Shown piece after piece: positions 1 to 5,830 of a stretch of DNA of 11,328 nt (position 1 is its first letter; each line of letters begins with the position of its first letter). This stretch comes from Oscillospiraceae bacterium UBA6370 (GTDB lineage: Bacteria; Bacillota; Clostridia; Oscillospirales; Oscillospiraceae), in assembly GCA_002437735.1 (NCBI GenBank), contig DJRC01000014.1, positions 1 through 11,328 of the forward strand, written 5' to 3'. A model generated the notes under the pieces. That model worked only from the letters and a program-made list of their open reading frames with translations, was not told the DNA's origin and did not search any database. A program made the position numbers and the translations under genes.

Positions 1-315
1 AATTTCGTCGAGGTAGAGCAGAATGCCCCCGGGGGCCATCATCGTGCCGACGTCGGAGATGATGCTCTTGACGTCCTGCAGGCTCGCGGTCGTCGCGTTC
101 AGGCGGTACAGGGTCTTGTTCGTGCGGTTCGCGATGATGTTGGCGATCGTCGTCTTGCCCGTGCCGGACGGGCCGTAGAAGATCATGTTCGCGCTCGAAC
201 CGGACTCGATGAGCCGGCGCAGCAGCGCGCCCTTTCCCAATAAGTGCTTCTGCCCGACGACCTCGTCGAGCGTCAGCGGGCGGATCTCATCCGCCAAAGG
301 TCTTTTTTCACTCAT
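1..315 (-). CDS. rarA: Replication-associated recombination protein A (RarA/MgsA), N-terminal part, cut by left edge
   Basis: This is the first 105 residues of an AAA+ ATPase; the gene continues beyond position 1. The product acts at stalled or collapsed replication forks, interacting with single-strand-binding protein and the replisome. Seen in the sequence: the N-terminal PLADEIRP and VVGQKHLLG segments typical of the RarA/RuvB-like clamp-loader group, a Walker A motif GPSGTGKT at residues 48-55, and a Walker B region LLYLDEI at the window edge preceded by MAPGGI, which is characteristic of RarA. RarA is usually about 420-450 residues, so roughly a quarter is visible. The ATG is chosen because it begins the family N-terminus and lies one base after the TGA of the upstream LOR-family gene, with an AGGA about ten bases upstream. 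Expression is therefore probably coupled to that gene. The call is firm; only the truncation is unusual. Confidence 0.93.
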   Translation of the reverse strand, partial: MSEKRPLADEIRPLTLDEVVGQKHLLGKGALLRRLIESGSSANMIFYGPSGTGKTTIANIIANRTNKTLYRLNATTASLQDVKSIISDVGTMMAPGGILLYLDEI

Positions 316-316
316 A

Positions 317-790
317 TCAGTTGTTCCTGCTGCATTTTTCCGCGTCGATCGCCAGCACGACCATCAGCGCGCCCAGCGCGTCCTGGGGGTCTGCCACGTC
401 GATGACATAGGTGTCCGTCCAGTGAAACAGCTCCTTGCCGATCGTCGCGACCGTGCCGCGCGAGGCGCTGACGATGGTGTAATCCCATTCCATGAACTGC
501 CCCTCGACCTCCCAATCGCTGCCCTCCACGGTGAAATGCGGCACAAAAAACGTAAATTCCTTTTTGATCGTGCCGATGCAGCGGTCGGATTCATACAGGT
601 CAAACTTCGGCAGGAAGGTCAGCATACGCTGCTGCACCGTGCCGATGTGCTCGCCGGCGGCGTTGAGAATATGTAAGCAATGACCCCACGCGAGCTTGCC
701 CTCGACCGTAAAGACCGTCGCGCCGTTGTCGTCATAAATGTCATAGCTGTCGAACCATGAAAAAAAGCGCTGCTTGAAGAGTAAGCGCAT
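317..790 (-). CDS. LURP-one-related (LOR/YxjI-like) family protein
   Basis: A 157-residue protein resembling the LURP-one-related family (DUF567, Tubby-like beta-barrel fold), for example Bacillus YxjI of about 160 residues. The biochemical role of bacterial members is not established. Seen: an N-terminal LLFKQRFFSWFDSYDIYDD block, then alternating short strands such as VFTVEGKLAWG, IGTVQQRM and VEGSDWEVEG, and a final helix-like segment DALGALMVVLAIDAEKC that would plug the barrel. There is no signal peptide or convincing membrane segment. The ATG at 790 has a good ribosome site GGAGGTG five bases upstream and a promoter at 820-848. The stop codon is one base before the rarA start, so the two are probably cotranscribed. 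The family assignment comes from sequence pattern and length and is fairly secure; the function is unknown. Confidence 0.8.
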   Translation of the reverse strand: MRLLFKQRFFSWFDSYDIYDDNGATVFTVEGKLAWGHCLHILNAAGEHIGTVQQRMLTFLPKFDLYESDRCIGTIKKEFTFFVPHFTVEGSDWEVEGQFMEWDYTIVSASRGTVATIGKELFHWTDTYVIDVADPQDALGALMVVLAIDAEKCSRNN

Positions 791-819
791 GGCCGCACCT
801 CCATTTCTCCGGTGCTTTT

Positions 820-848
820 ATCATAGCATATTTTTTCTCATTTGCCCA
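820..848 (-). promoter_or_regulatory. Sigma-A-type promoter of the LOR-rarA operon
   Basis: Read on the minus strand, TGGGCA (848-843; 4/6 match to TTGACA) is followed after 17 bases by TATGAT (825-820; 5/6 match to TATAAT). A TG one base before the -10 gives an extended -10. The predicted start is roughly 20-25 bases upstream of the GGAGGTG ribosome site at 796-802. Confidence 0.6.
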
Positions 849-859
849 CACTTTTTCTG

Positions 860-888
860 TCGATTTTTCGGGAAATGTGTGGTATGCT
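860..888 (+). promoter_or_regulatory. Probable promoter of nth
   Basis: The -10 is TATGCT at 883-888, within GTGTGGTATGCT. The GTGTGGTATG block is the same as in the trpS promoter of this window, which supports it being a real extended -10 region. The -35 at 860-865 (TCGATT) is poor (3/6), so the promoter would rely on the extended -10. The expected transcript starts around 895, giving a leader of about 24 bases. Confidence 0.45.
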
Positions 889-918
889 TTTGGCAAGAAT
901 GATTCGGGAGGTCGCCCC

Positions 919-1566
919 ATGAAATCCAAAGCCGCTGTCCGCCGCATCGTCGAGGCGCTGAAGACGCTCTACCCTGACGCCCTGTGCTCGCTGCAATACC
1001 AAAAGGATTATGAGCTGCTTTTCGCCGTGCGGCTCTCCGCTCAATGCACCGACGCGCGCGTGAACATGGTCACCCCCTCGCTGTACGCGAGGTTCCCGAC
1101 GCTCGAGGCGTTCGCCAATGCCAGCTATGAGGAGGTCGGCGAGGCCATCAAGTCCTGCGGCTTTTACAATACCAAGTCCAAAGACCTCGTCGAGTGCGCG
1201 AAAATTCTTCTTGAGAAGTATGGCGGCAAGGTCCCCGGCACGATGGAGGAGCTGACGAGTCTCCCCGGCATCGGGCGCAAGACCGCGAACCTCATTCTCG
1301 GCGACATCTACCACCAGCCCGCCTATGTCTGCGACACGCACTGCATCCGCATCACGGGCCGCCTCGGCCTCACCGACGGCAGCAAGGACCCGCTGAGCGT
1401 GGAAAAGCAGCTGCGCGCCGTCCTCCCGCCGGAGGAGTCGAGCGATTTCTGCCACCGCATGGTGCTCTTCGGCCGCGACCGCTGCACCGCCCGCAAGGCG
1501 AACTGCGACGGCTGCCCGCTGCGCGCCGACTGCGACTTCGGCAAGGCGCAGAACAAGAAGGCATAA
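919..1566 (+). CDS. nth: Endonuclease III (DNA glycosylase/AP lyase)
   Basis: A bifunctional base-excision-repair enzyme that removes oxidised pyrimidines and cleaves the abasic site by beta-elimination. The 215 residues match the family size. Seen: LSAQCTD at 39-45; the helix-hairpin-helix LPGIGRKTAN at 115-124 with the Schiff-base lysine K121; the catalytic aspartate D139 in CDTH; and a C-terminal 4Fe-4S ligand set C189, C196, C199, C205 with the classic C-x6-C-x2-C-x5-C spacing. All key residues are present. The start at 919 is preferred over an upstream ATG at 877 because GGGAGGTC lies about six bases before 919, because the family N-terminus begins here, and because 877 falls in the predicted promoter. 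The gene is monocistronic: it diverges from the LOR-rarA pair and is followed by a strong terminator. The short Lys-rich tail after the cluster is ordinary. Confidence 0.97.
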   Translation: MKSKAAVRRIVEALKTLYPDALCSLQYQKDYELLFAVRLSAQCTDARVNMVTPSLYARFPTLEAFANASYEEVGEAIKSCGFYNTKSKDLVECAKILLEKYGGKVPGTMEELTSLPGIGRKTANLILGDIYHQPAYVCDTHCIRITGRLGLTDGSKDPLSVEKQLRAVLPPEESSDFCHRMVLFGRDRCTARKANCDGCPLRADCDFGKAQNKKA

Positions 1567-1580
1567 AACAGAAAACCGGA

Positions 1581-1613
1581 AAGCGTGTCTGCGATTTCGC
1601 AGGCACGTTTTTT
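1581..1613 (+). terminator. Rho-independent terminator of nth
   Basis: CGTGTCTGCGA (1584-1594) pairs with TCGCAGGCACG (1597-1607) with a single G-T wobble. In practice the loop is about four bases. TTTTTT follows at 1608-1613. It ends nth 15 bases after its stop and separates it from the small-gene cluster downstream. Confidence 0.9.
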
Positions 1614-1631
1614 CGTTCCCGCTCATATACT
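1605..1631 (+). promoter_or_regulatory. Possible promoter of the three-gene cluster, sporulation (sigma-E/K)-like
   Basis: The cluster needs its own promoter because a terminator lies just upstream. The only clear -10-like sequence is CATATACT at 1624-1631. It is 7/8 to the sigma-E -10 CATACA(A/C)T, and with AC at 1605-1606 (17 bases upstream) it resembles the sigma-K pattern AC-N17-CATAnnnTA, missing the last A. The same bases contain TATACT, a good sigma-A -10, but no acceptable sigma-A -35 sits 16-18 bases upstream. This was judged by eye only. Confidence 0.25.
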
Positions 1632-1662
1632 GCTTTGAACGAATCGGAACGGAGGCACGGAC

Positions 1663-1920
1663 ATGGATCAAAATACCGCTCAGCTCATTGAAAAATTCCG
1701 CAGGAATCCCGCCATGGCGCAGTCGCTCCTGCAATCCGGCGACGGGCAGAAGCTCATGCAGCTGCTCACCCGGCAGGACGGCGGCGCGGCGCTCAACCGC
1801 GCGGCGCAGAGCGCCGCAATGGGCAACACCAAGGAGCTCGCGGCGATGCTCTCGAATCTGATGCAGAGCCCCGAGGGCATGGCAGTGATGAACCGCATCA
1901 GCGAGAGCGCGAAAAAATAA
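1663..1920 (+). CDS. Small helical protein of unknown function (gene 1 of trio)
   Basis: An 85-residue protein I do not recognise by name. It is rich in Met, Gln, Ala, Leu and Ser and contains no Cys, His, Trp or Tyr. It has no signal peptide or membrane segment and should be almost entirely amphipathic helix. Seen: two related short blocks, NPAMAQSLLQS (residues 15-25) and SPEGMAVMNRISES (69-82). The second aligns over 14 residues with NQDAMAQVMQLAQS of the next gene, suggesting a shared helical unit or an old duplication. The ATG at 1663 is supported by GGAACGGAGG about eight bases upstream. The stop is 21 bases before the next start, so the trio is probably one transcript. Codon use matches the neighbours, so there is no sign of recent transfer. 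A structural or sporulation-associated role is possible but unproven. Confidence 0.8.
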   Translation: MDQNTAQLIEKFRRNPAMAQSLLQSGDGQKLMQLLTRQDGGAALNRAAQSAAMGNTKELAAMLSNLMQSPEGMAVMNRISESAKK

Positions 1921-1941
1921 GCGAAACGGAGGGCGGGCCGC

Positions 1942-2358
1942 ATGAGTGAGCTGGAAGACAAACTCAATAGTCTGCTCTCCAACCAGGACGCGATGGCGCA
2001 GGTCATGCAGCTCGCGCAGAGCCTGTCGCAGTCGGGCGTAGGAGCGGCGGACAGCGGGAGCGCGGCTTCGCCTCCTCCGCCGCAGAGCGGAGCAGCGGCG
2101 GGAAATGCCATGCCGGGCGCGGGCGACCTAAACGCCATGCTCTCGCAGCTCACCGGCGGGCTGGATCCCGCGCTTTTATCGCGGCTCCTGCCGGTGCTGA
2201 GCCAGATGAACCGGAACGAGAGCAGCGAGACCTCCGCGCTCCTCTACGCGCTGCAGCCCTTTCTGCGCGACAAGCGGCGCGACAAGGTCGCGCGGGCGGC
2301 GCAGCTTGCCAAGCTCATCCATCTGGCCAAGGTATTTCTGACGACGCGGGAGGAGTAG
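1942..2358 (+). CDS. Uncharacterised helical protein with Ala/Ser/Pro linker (gene 2 of trio)
   Basis: A 138-residue protein of unknown function. Seen in order: an N-terminal helix, residues 1-30, containing NQDAMAQVMQLAQS (14-27); a low-complexity Gly/Ala/Ser/Pro linker at about 31-60 including PPPP; a second helical part at 62-90 (LNAMLSQLTGGL, LLSRLLPVLSQM); and a basic C-terminal block at 99-133 with LLYALQPFLRDKRRDKV followed by LAKLIHLAKVFL. From memory, the LLxALxPFLxxxRxxKVxxAxxLxKL pattern occurs in unannotated proteins of many spore-forming Firmicutes; that is recollection, not a search. There is no membrane segment or signal peptide. The ATG has GGAGGG ten bases upstream. The end of the gene (GGGAGGAG, 2348-2355) doubles as the ribosome site of the next gene, whose start is two bases past this stop, implying tight coupling. 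Confidence 0.85.
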   Translation: MSELEDKLNSLLSNQDAMAQVMQLAQSLSQSGVGAADSGSAASPPPPQSGAAAGNAMPGAGDLNAMLSQLTGGLDPALLSRLLPVLSQMNRNESSETSALLYALQPFLRDKRRDKVARAAQLAKLIHLAKVFLTTREE

Positions 2359-2360
2359 CC

Positions 2361-2720
2361 GTGTACAATCGTTATCTGCGCAACGATCAAGGCGTTTACA
2401 CCTGTGTCCCGCAGGAGGAACCGCGCCGTTCGCTGCGGCCGGAGCCCATCGGAAGCAGTGCGCCGCCCCCGCACCGCGAGCCTCCGCCAAGGGAGCCGCC
2501 GCGGGATACGCCTCCTCCCCCGCCGAACGGCAGCGGACCGGAGGCGGACGGCGGCGCGTTCCGCGAGGGCATTCCGTTTCTCGACAGTCTTTTGGAAAAG
2601 CTCCATTTGCAGGATCTCGACGGCGCGGACTTGATGCTGCTGCTCCTGCTCTTCTTTCTCTTTGAGGAAAAGGCAGACGACGAGCTGCTCATTGCCCTCG
2701 GATTGCTGCTCATTCTATGA
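2361..2720 (+). CDS. Uncharacterised protein with Pro-rich middle and Leu-rich tail (gene 3 of trio)
   Basis: A 119-residue protein of unknown function starting with GTG. The ribosome site GGGAGGAG five bases upstream, inside the preceding gene, decides this start. Seen: an N-terminal segment with aromatic residues, YNRYLRNDQGVYTC (2-15); a Pro/Arg/Glu-rich disordered region at about 17-60 with runs PPP and PPPPP; a short amphipathic helix, FLDSLLEKLHLQDL (73-86); and a striking tail DLMLLLLLFFLFEEKADDELLIALGLLLIL (90-119, shown as key pattern: Leu/Phe run, acidic EEKADDE, Leu/Ile run). The hydrophobic runs are only about 11 and 10 residues, too short for ordinary membrane spans, so a hairpin, membrane-surface or assembly role is more likely than a standard transmembrane helix (inference). 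The stop is followed directly by a terminator. It is encoded with genes 1 and 2 and probably works with them. Confidence 0.8.
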   Translation: MYNRYLRNDQGVYTCVPQEEPRRSLRPEPIGSSAPPPHREPPPREPPRDTPPPPPNGSGPEADGGAFREGIPFLDSLLEKLHLQDLDGADLMLLLLLFFLFEEKADDELLIALGLLLIL

Positions 2721-2721
2721 A

Positions 2722-2750
2722 AAAACGACTGACCGGCGGTCAGTCGTTTT
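2722..2750. terminator. Bidirectional terminator between converging operons
   Basis: AAAACGACTGACC (2722-2734) and GGTCAGTCGTTTT (2738-2750) form a perfect 13-base-pair stem with a GGC loop. T-tracts follow in either direction. It serves the three-gene cluster on the plus strand and the trpS operon on the minus strand. The minus-strand stop codon (2740-2742) and the preceding codons lie inside the stem, so translation to the very end of that gene would enter the hairpin. Confidence 0.93.
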
Positions 2751-3516
2751 CGCTTATCTCCTTGATCACGGCAACGACCGGCTCATAGAGCACCGTGCCG
2801 TTCGGCAGCGTAAAGTCCTCCGCGTCCACGCCGTCGTAGCTGACCGTCAGCGCCGCCATGCGGTAGACGACCGCGCCGTCACATTCGCGCTCCGCCGCGG
2901 CAAGCAGCCCGGAGCTTACGCTGACCCAGTAGCGCTCAACATAGCCCGCGTCGTCGGGCTCCGTCTCCACATAGATGCAATTCACGTCCTCGAGCGCGCG
3001 GTAATCCGCTGCCGCGATGCGCTCCGGCGACAGTGCGAGGATGTCCTCATAGGTCAATATCCCCTGCTCCGCGTCCTGCGTGAGCGCGGAGGCGCCGGAA
3101 TAGACCTTTCGGCTGCTGCCGTACCAGATGTAGACCGAATCATCGCCGGTGATGACGTGACGGATCTGTCCATCCGTCTCCGTGACGTCGAGCCGAAGCC
3201 AGCCGTCTGCGGCAGTCGCCGTGATGACGCTCACGCCGCTGCCGCCGCTCCAGTAGCGCTCGACCGTGATGGTGCGCGTGTACATGCGTGGGCGCGCGAG
3301 CACCTCAATGACGCTCTGCACTGTGTCGGGTCGGACCTCCACACGGTCAACGGCCTCGTTGTCCACGATGGGGCCGCTCGGCTCCGTTGTGCTCGGCTCC
3401 GGCGGCAGCACGATCTTCTCCGGCTCGCGCAGACTACCGCGCACCATAAAGGCGACGACGAGTAGAACCAGCAGGATGCACGCGATGCCGATCGGCGTCA
3501 TTTTCTGTTTTCCCAT
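2740..3516 (-). CDS. Membrane-anchored extracytoplasmic protein, possibly LolA-like
   Basis: A 258-residue protein not recognised by name. Seen: a short basic N-terminus (MGKQK), one membrane segment at about residues 7-25, no lipobox at a useful position, a Pro/Ser/Thr/Glu-rich linker at about 38-55, then a roughly 200-residue external domain rich in beta-strand patterns. Features such as YWSGGS (88-93), a GDDSVYIWYG-type strand pair, and a terminal DFTLPNGTVLYEP resemble LolA/LppX-like or RseB/MucB-like folds that bind lipid or protein ligands (inference; a structure prediction would decide). The start at 3516 is chosen over the longer frame from 3603 because AAAGGAGG lies seven bases upstream and a normal anchor follows. 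It starts 28 bases after wecB ends, and is the last gene of the trpS-tagO-wecB transcript, so an envelope role is plausible. It converges on the small-gene trio at a shared terminator. Confidence 0.82.
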   Translation of the reverse strand: MGKQKMTPIGIACILLVLLVVAFMVRGSLREPEKIVLPPEPSTTEPSGPIVDNEAVDRVEVRPDTVQSVIEVLARPRMYTRTITVERYWSGGSGVSVITATAADGWLRLDVTETDGQIRHVITGDDSVYIWYGSSRKVYSGASALTQDAEQGILTYEDILALSPERIAAADYRALEDVNCIYVETEPDDAGYVERYWVSVSSGLLAAAERECDGAVVYRMAALTVSYDGVDAEDFTLPNGTVLYEPVVAVIKEISEND

Positions 3517-3544
3517 CCTGCCGCCTCCTTTCCGCCGCAGTCCT

Positions 3545-4693
3545 TTAAGCCCTGTGATCCTCCGGCCGCTCCGCGCGCAGGCCGAAGTACCATTCGATCG
3601 CATCCGCGATGCGCGCGCAGGCGTGACCGTCGCCGTAAGGATTGACCGCGTGCGCCATCGCCGCGTAGGCGGTGGGATCGTTCAGCAGCTCGTTTGCCAG
3701 CGCAAGGATCGCGTCACGCTCCACGCCCGCGAGCTTCACCGTGCCGGCGGAGACCGCCTCGGGGCGCTCCGTCTCGCGCCGCAGGACAAGCACCGGCTTG
3801 CCGAGCGCCGGGGCCTCCTCCTGCAAGCCGCCGGAGTCGGTCATGACCATATAGCAGCGCGCCATCAGGTTGTGCATCTCGTCCGCGCTCAGCGGTGCGA
3901 TTAGGTGTACGTTCCCGATGCCGTCCAGATGCCGGTGGGCGCACTCCTGCACCACCGGAGAGAGATGCACTGGATAGACCAGCTCCGCCTCTGGGTGCGT
4001 CCCGGCAAGCTCCGCAAGCGCGGACATGATGTCCTCCATCGGCTGTCCGTAATTCTCTCGCCGGTGGCAGGTCACAAGGATGACCTTCCTGTTCGCATAG
4101 TCCAGCTCGTTGAGCAGCTCTGTCGTAAAGTGATAATCCTTGCGCACCGTTGTCTTCAGAGCGTCAATGACTGTGTTGCCGGTGACGAACACGCCCTCGG
4201 TCACGCTCTCGCGCGCAAGGTTCGCGCGGTTATTCTCCGTGGGGCAGAAATAGAGGTCGGCGAGCCGCGTGACGAGCTGACGGTTCATCTCCTCGGGATA
4301 GGGCGAATACTTGTCGTAGGTGCGCAGCCCCGCCTCGACGTGGCCAATCTTCACCTTGTGGTAGAACGCTGAGAGCGCGCCGGCAAAGGTCGTGGAGGTA
4401 TCGCCGTGGACAAGGATCATGTCGGGCGCAAAGCGGTCGATGACCTCGTCCATGCCGGTTAGGCACCTGCAGGTGATAGTCGAGAGCGTCTGGCGCGGGG
4501 TCATAATGTCGAGGTCGGCGTCCGCCTTGAGGTCAAAGACCTGCATAACGCTGTCGAGCATCTCGCGGTGCTGCGCCGTCACGCAGCAAAAGCTCTCGAT
4601 GCCCTCGCGCTGCGCGAGCTCCTTGACGAGCGGAGCCATCTTGATCGCCTCCGGCCGCGTGCCGAAGACGCTCATCACTTTAATCTTCTTCAT
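3545..4693 (-). CDS. wecB: UDP-N-acetylglucosamine 2-epimerase (non-hydrolysing)
   Basis: This cytoplasmic enzyme interconverts UDP-GlcNAc and UDP-ManNAc, supplying ManNAc for teichoic-acid linkage units or secondary cell-wall polymers (WecB in enterics, MnaA in Bacillus). The 382 residues equal the family length. Seen: GTRPEAIKMAP at 11-21; HGDTST with D98; HVEAGLRT with E120; YPEEMNRQ with E134; GNTVID at 172-177; CHRREN with H210; and the late DSGGLQEEA nucleotide-binding motif. D98, E120, E134 and H210 correspond in spacing to the catalytic residues of the E. coli enzyme (alignment by eye). The start at 4693 begins the family N-terminus MKKIKVMSVFGTRPE with a GGAGGAGAAGG site upstream; longer readings to 4816 give a low-quality Arg-rich extension. 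It overlaps the preceding tagO-like gene by 14 bases. The cysteine in VTCHRREN is a mild variant. The assignment is secure. Confidence 0.96.
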   Translation of the reverse strand: MKKIKVMSVFGTRPEAIKMAPLVKELAQREGIESFCCVTAQHREMLDSVMQVFDLKADADLDIMTPRQTLSTITCRCLTGMDEVIDRFAPDMILVHGDTSTTFAGALSAFYHKVKIGHVEAGLRTYDKYSPYPEEMNRQLVTRLADLYFCPTENNRANLARESVTEGVFVTGNTVIDALKTTVRKDYHFTTELLNELDYANRKVILVTCHRRENYGQPMEDIMSALAELAGTHPEAELVYPVHLSPVVQECAHRHLDGIGNVHLIAPLSADEMHNLMARCYMVMTDSGGLQEEAPALGKPVLVLRRETERPEAVSAGTVKLAGVERDAILALANELLNDPTAYAAMAHAVNPYGDGHACARIADAIEWYFGLRAERPEDHRA

Positions 4694-5822
4694 GCTTCTC
4701 TTCCTTCTCCTCCGGCGCAGGTACGGCAGGCTGCGCCTGCGTCCCCTCCTGCTCCAGTTCCTTTTCGTGGGCGGTCTCCGCGATCTCACGCGGGAAAATG
4801 ACGCGCGAGGCGACATAGGCCACCGCCGCGAGCGTAAGAAGCAACAGCATCGCCTTCAGCTCGCCGCTCGTCGTGAGCACGACGGCGGACAGGCCCAGCA
4901 GACTGCTCACCACATACAGCGCCGCCACCGTCTGCTTCTGGTTGAGTCCCATATCCATCATGCGGTGATGGATGTGCCCGCGGTCCGGCGTCATGGGGCT
5001 CTGCCCGCGCGCCACGCGGCGCACGATGGCAAAGGCCGTGTCGAAGATCGGCAGGCCCAGCACCAGAAACGGCACCGCGAACGAAACGATGGCGTAATAC
5101 TTGAACAGGCCTTGAATGGAATAGGTCGCTAAAATGTAGCCCAAGAAGGTCGAGCCGGTGTCGCCCATGAACATCTTCGCCGGGTTCTTGTTATACGGCA
5201 TGAAGCCGAGGCACGCGCCCGCAAGCGCCGCCATCACGATGGCGACCTGCTGCTCGGAGACGAGGATGGCAATGACGAGCATCGTCATCGCACTGATGGT
5301 CGAAACGCCGCTGGCCAGACCGTCGAGCCCGTCGATGAGGTTCACGGCGTTCGTCACGCCGACGATCCACAGCACCGTCACGGGATACTTCATCCAGCCG
5401 AGCGACCAGTAGGGCGCATCGGAAAAGACGTTGGGGTTCGTTAGGATCTCGATCACCACACCGTGATACACGGCGACCAGCGCCGCGCAGATCTGCACGA
5501 GGAATTTGAACTTCGCGCGCAGCGGCGTCATATCGTCCACCACGCCGAGCACCACGATGATGACCGCGCCGAGCAGAATGCCCTTCATCTGGTGGTCGAT
5601 GTGGACGAAGAGCAGGATGCTGACCATGAAGCCGAGGAAGATCGCGAGTCCGCCCAGCCGCGGCACCGGCTTCTTGTGCATCCGGCGGCTGTCCTTCGGC
5701 ACGTCGATCGCGCCGATCTTGTAGGCAAACGACTTCACGAGCGGGCACATGATGAAGCTCACGACCATCGCGCACACGAGCGCGGCGCCCACCCAAAGCA
5801 AAAGCTCTTTCTGAATATCCAT
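4680..5822 (-). CDS. tagO: Undecaprenyl-phosphate GlcNAc-1-phosphate transferase (TagO/WecA-like, MraY superfamily)
   Basis: An integral membrane enzyme moving GlcNAc-1-P from UDP-GlcNAc to undecaprenyl phosphate, the first committed step of wall teichoic acid or related polymers. Length is 380 residues with about ten or eleven hydrophobic spans. Seen: HKKPVPRLGG (49-58); VVDD with D96/D97; NAVNLIDGLDGLA (158-170) with the Mg-binding acidic residues; FMGDTGS (218-224); and GHIHHR (281-286), the H-x-H-H signature that separates WecA/TagO enzymes from MraY. The C-terminal 40 residues are a charged Glu-rich cytoplasmic tail (KEEKHEED) that many relatives lack. The ATG at 5822 has AAGAGGG just upstream and is 8 bases after the trpS stop. 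It overlaps wecB by 14 bases, so the pair is translationally linked, which fits a joint role in wall-polymer precursor supply. Whether the polymer is teichoic acid or another glycan cannot be read here. Confidence 0.94.
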   Translation of the reverse strand: MDIQKELLLWVGAALVCAMVVSFIMCPLVKSFAYKIGAIDVPKDSRRMHKKPVPRLGGLAIFLGFMVSILLFVHIDHQMKGILLGAVIIVVLGVVDDMTPLRAKFKFLVQICAALVAVYHGVVIEILTNPNVFSDAPYWSLGWMKYPVTVLWIVGVTNAVNLIDGLDGLASGVSTISAMTMLVIAILVSEQQVAIVMAALAGACLGFMPYNKNPAKMFMGDTGSTFLGYILATYSIQGLFKYYAIVSFAVPFLVLGLPIFDTAFAIVRRVARGQSPMTPDRGHIHHRMMDMGLNQKQTVAALYVVSSLLGLSAVVLTTSGELKAMLLLLTLAAVAYVASRVIFPREIAETAHEKELEQEGTQAQPAVPAPEEKEEKHEED

Positions 5823-5830
5823 GTTCCCTC

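Noticed and set aside
838..1734. Minus-strand open frame across nth (298 codons)
   Set aside because: It is antisense to a confident endonuclease III, crosses its terminator, and shows no family motif.
2662..3465. Plus-strand open frame running from the end of the trio through the terminator
   Set aside because: It crosses a strong terminator, overlaps the anchored-protein gene antisense, and has Arg/His/Ala-rich shadow composition.
4694..4816. Longer N-terminus for the wecB-like protein
   Set aside because: The extension is Arg-rich, overlaps the tagO-like gene in another frame, and lies upstream of a proper ribosome site and the conserved N-terminus at 4693.
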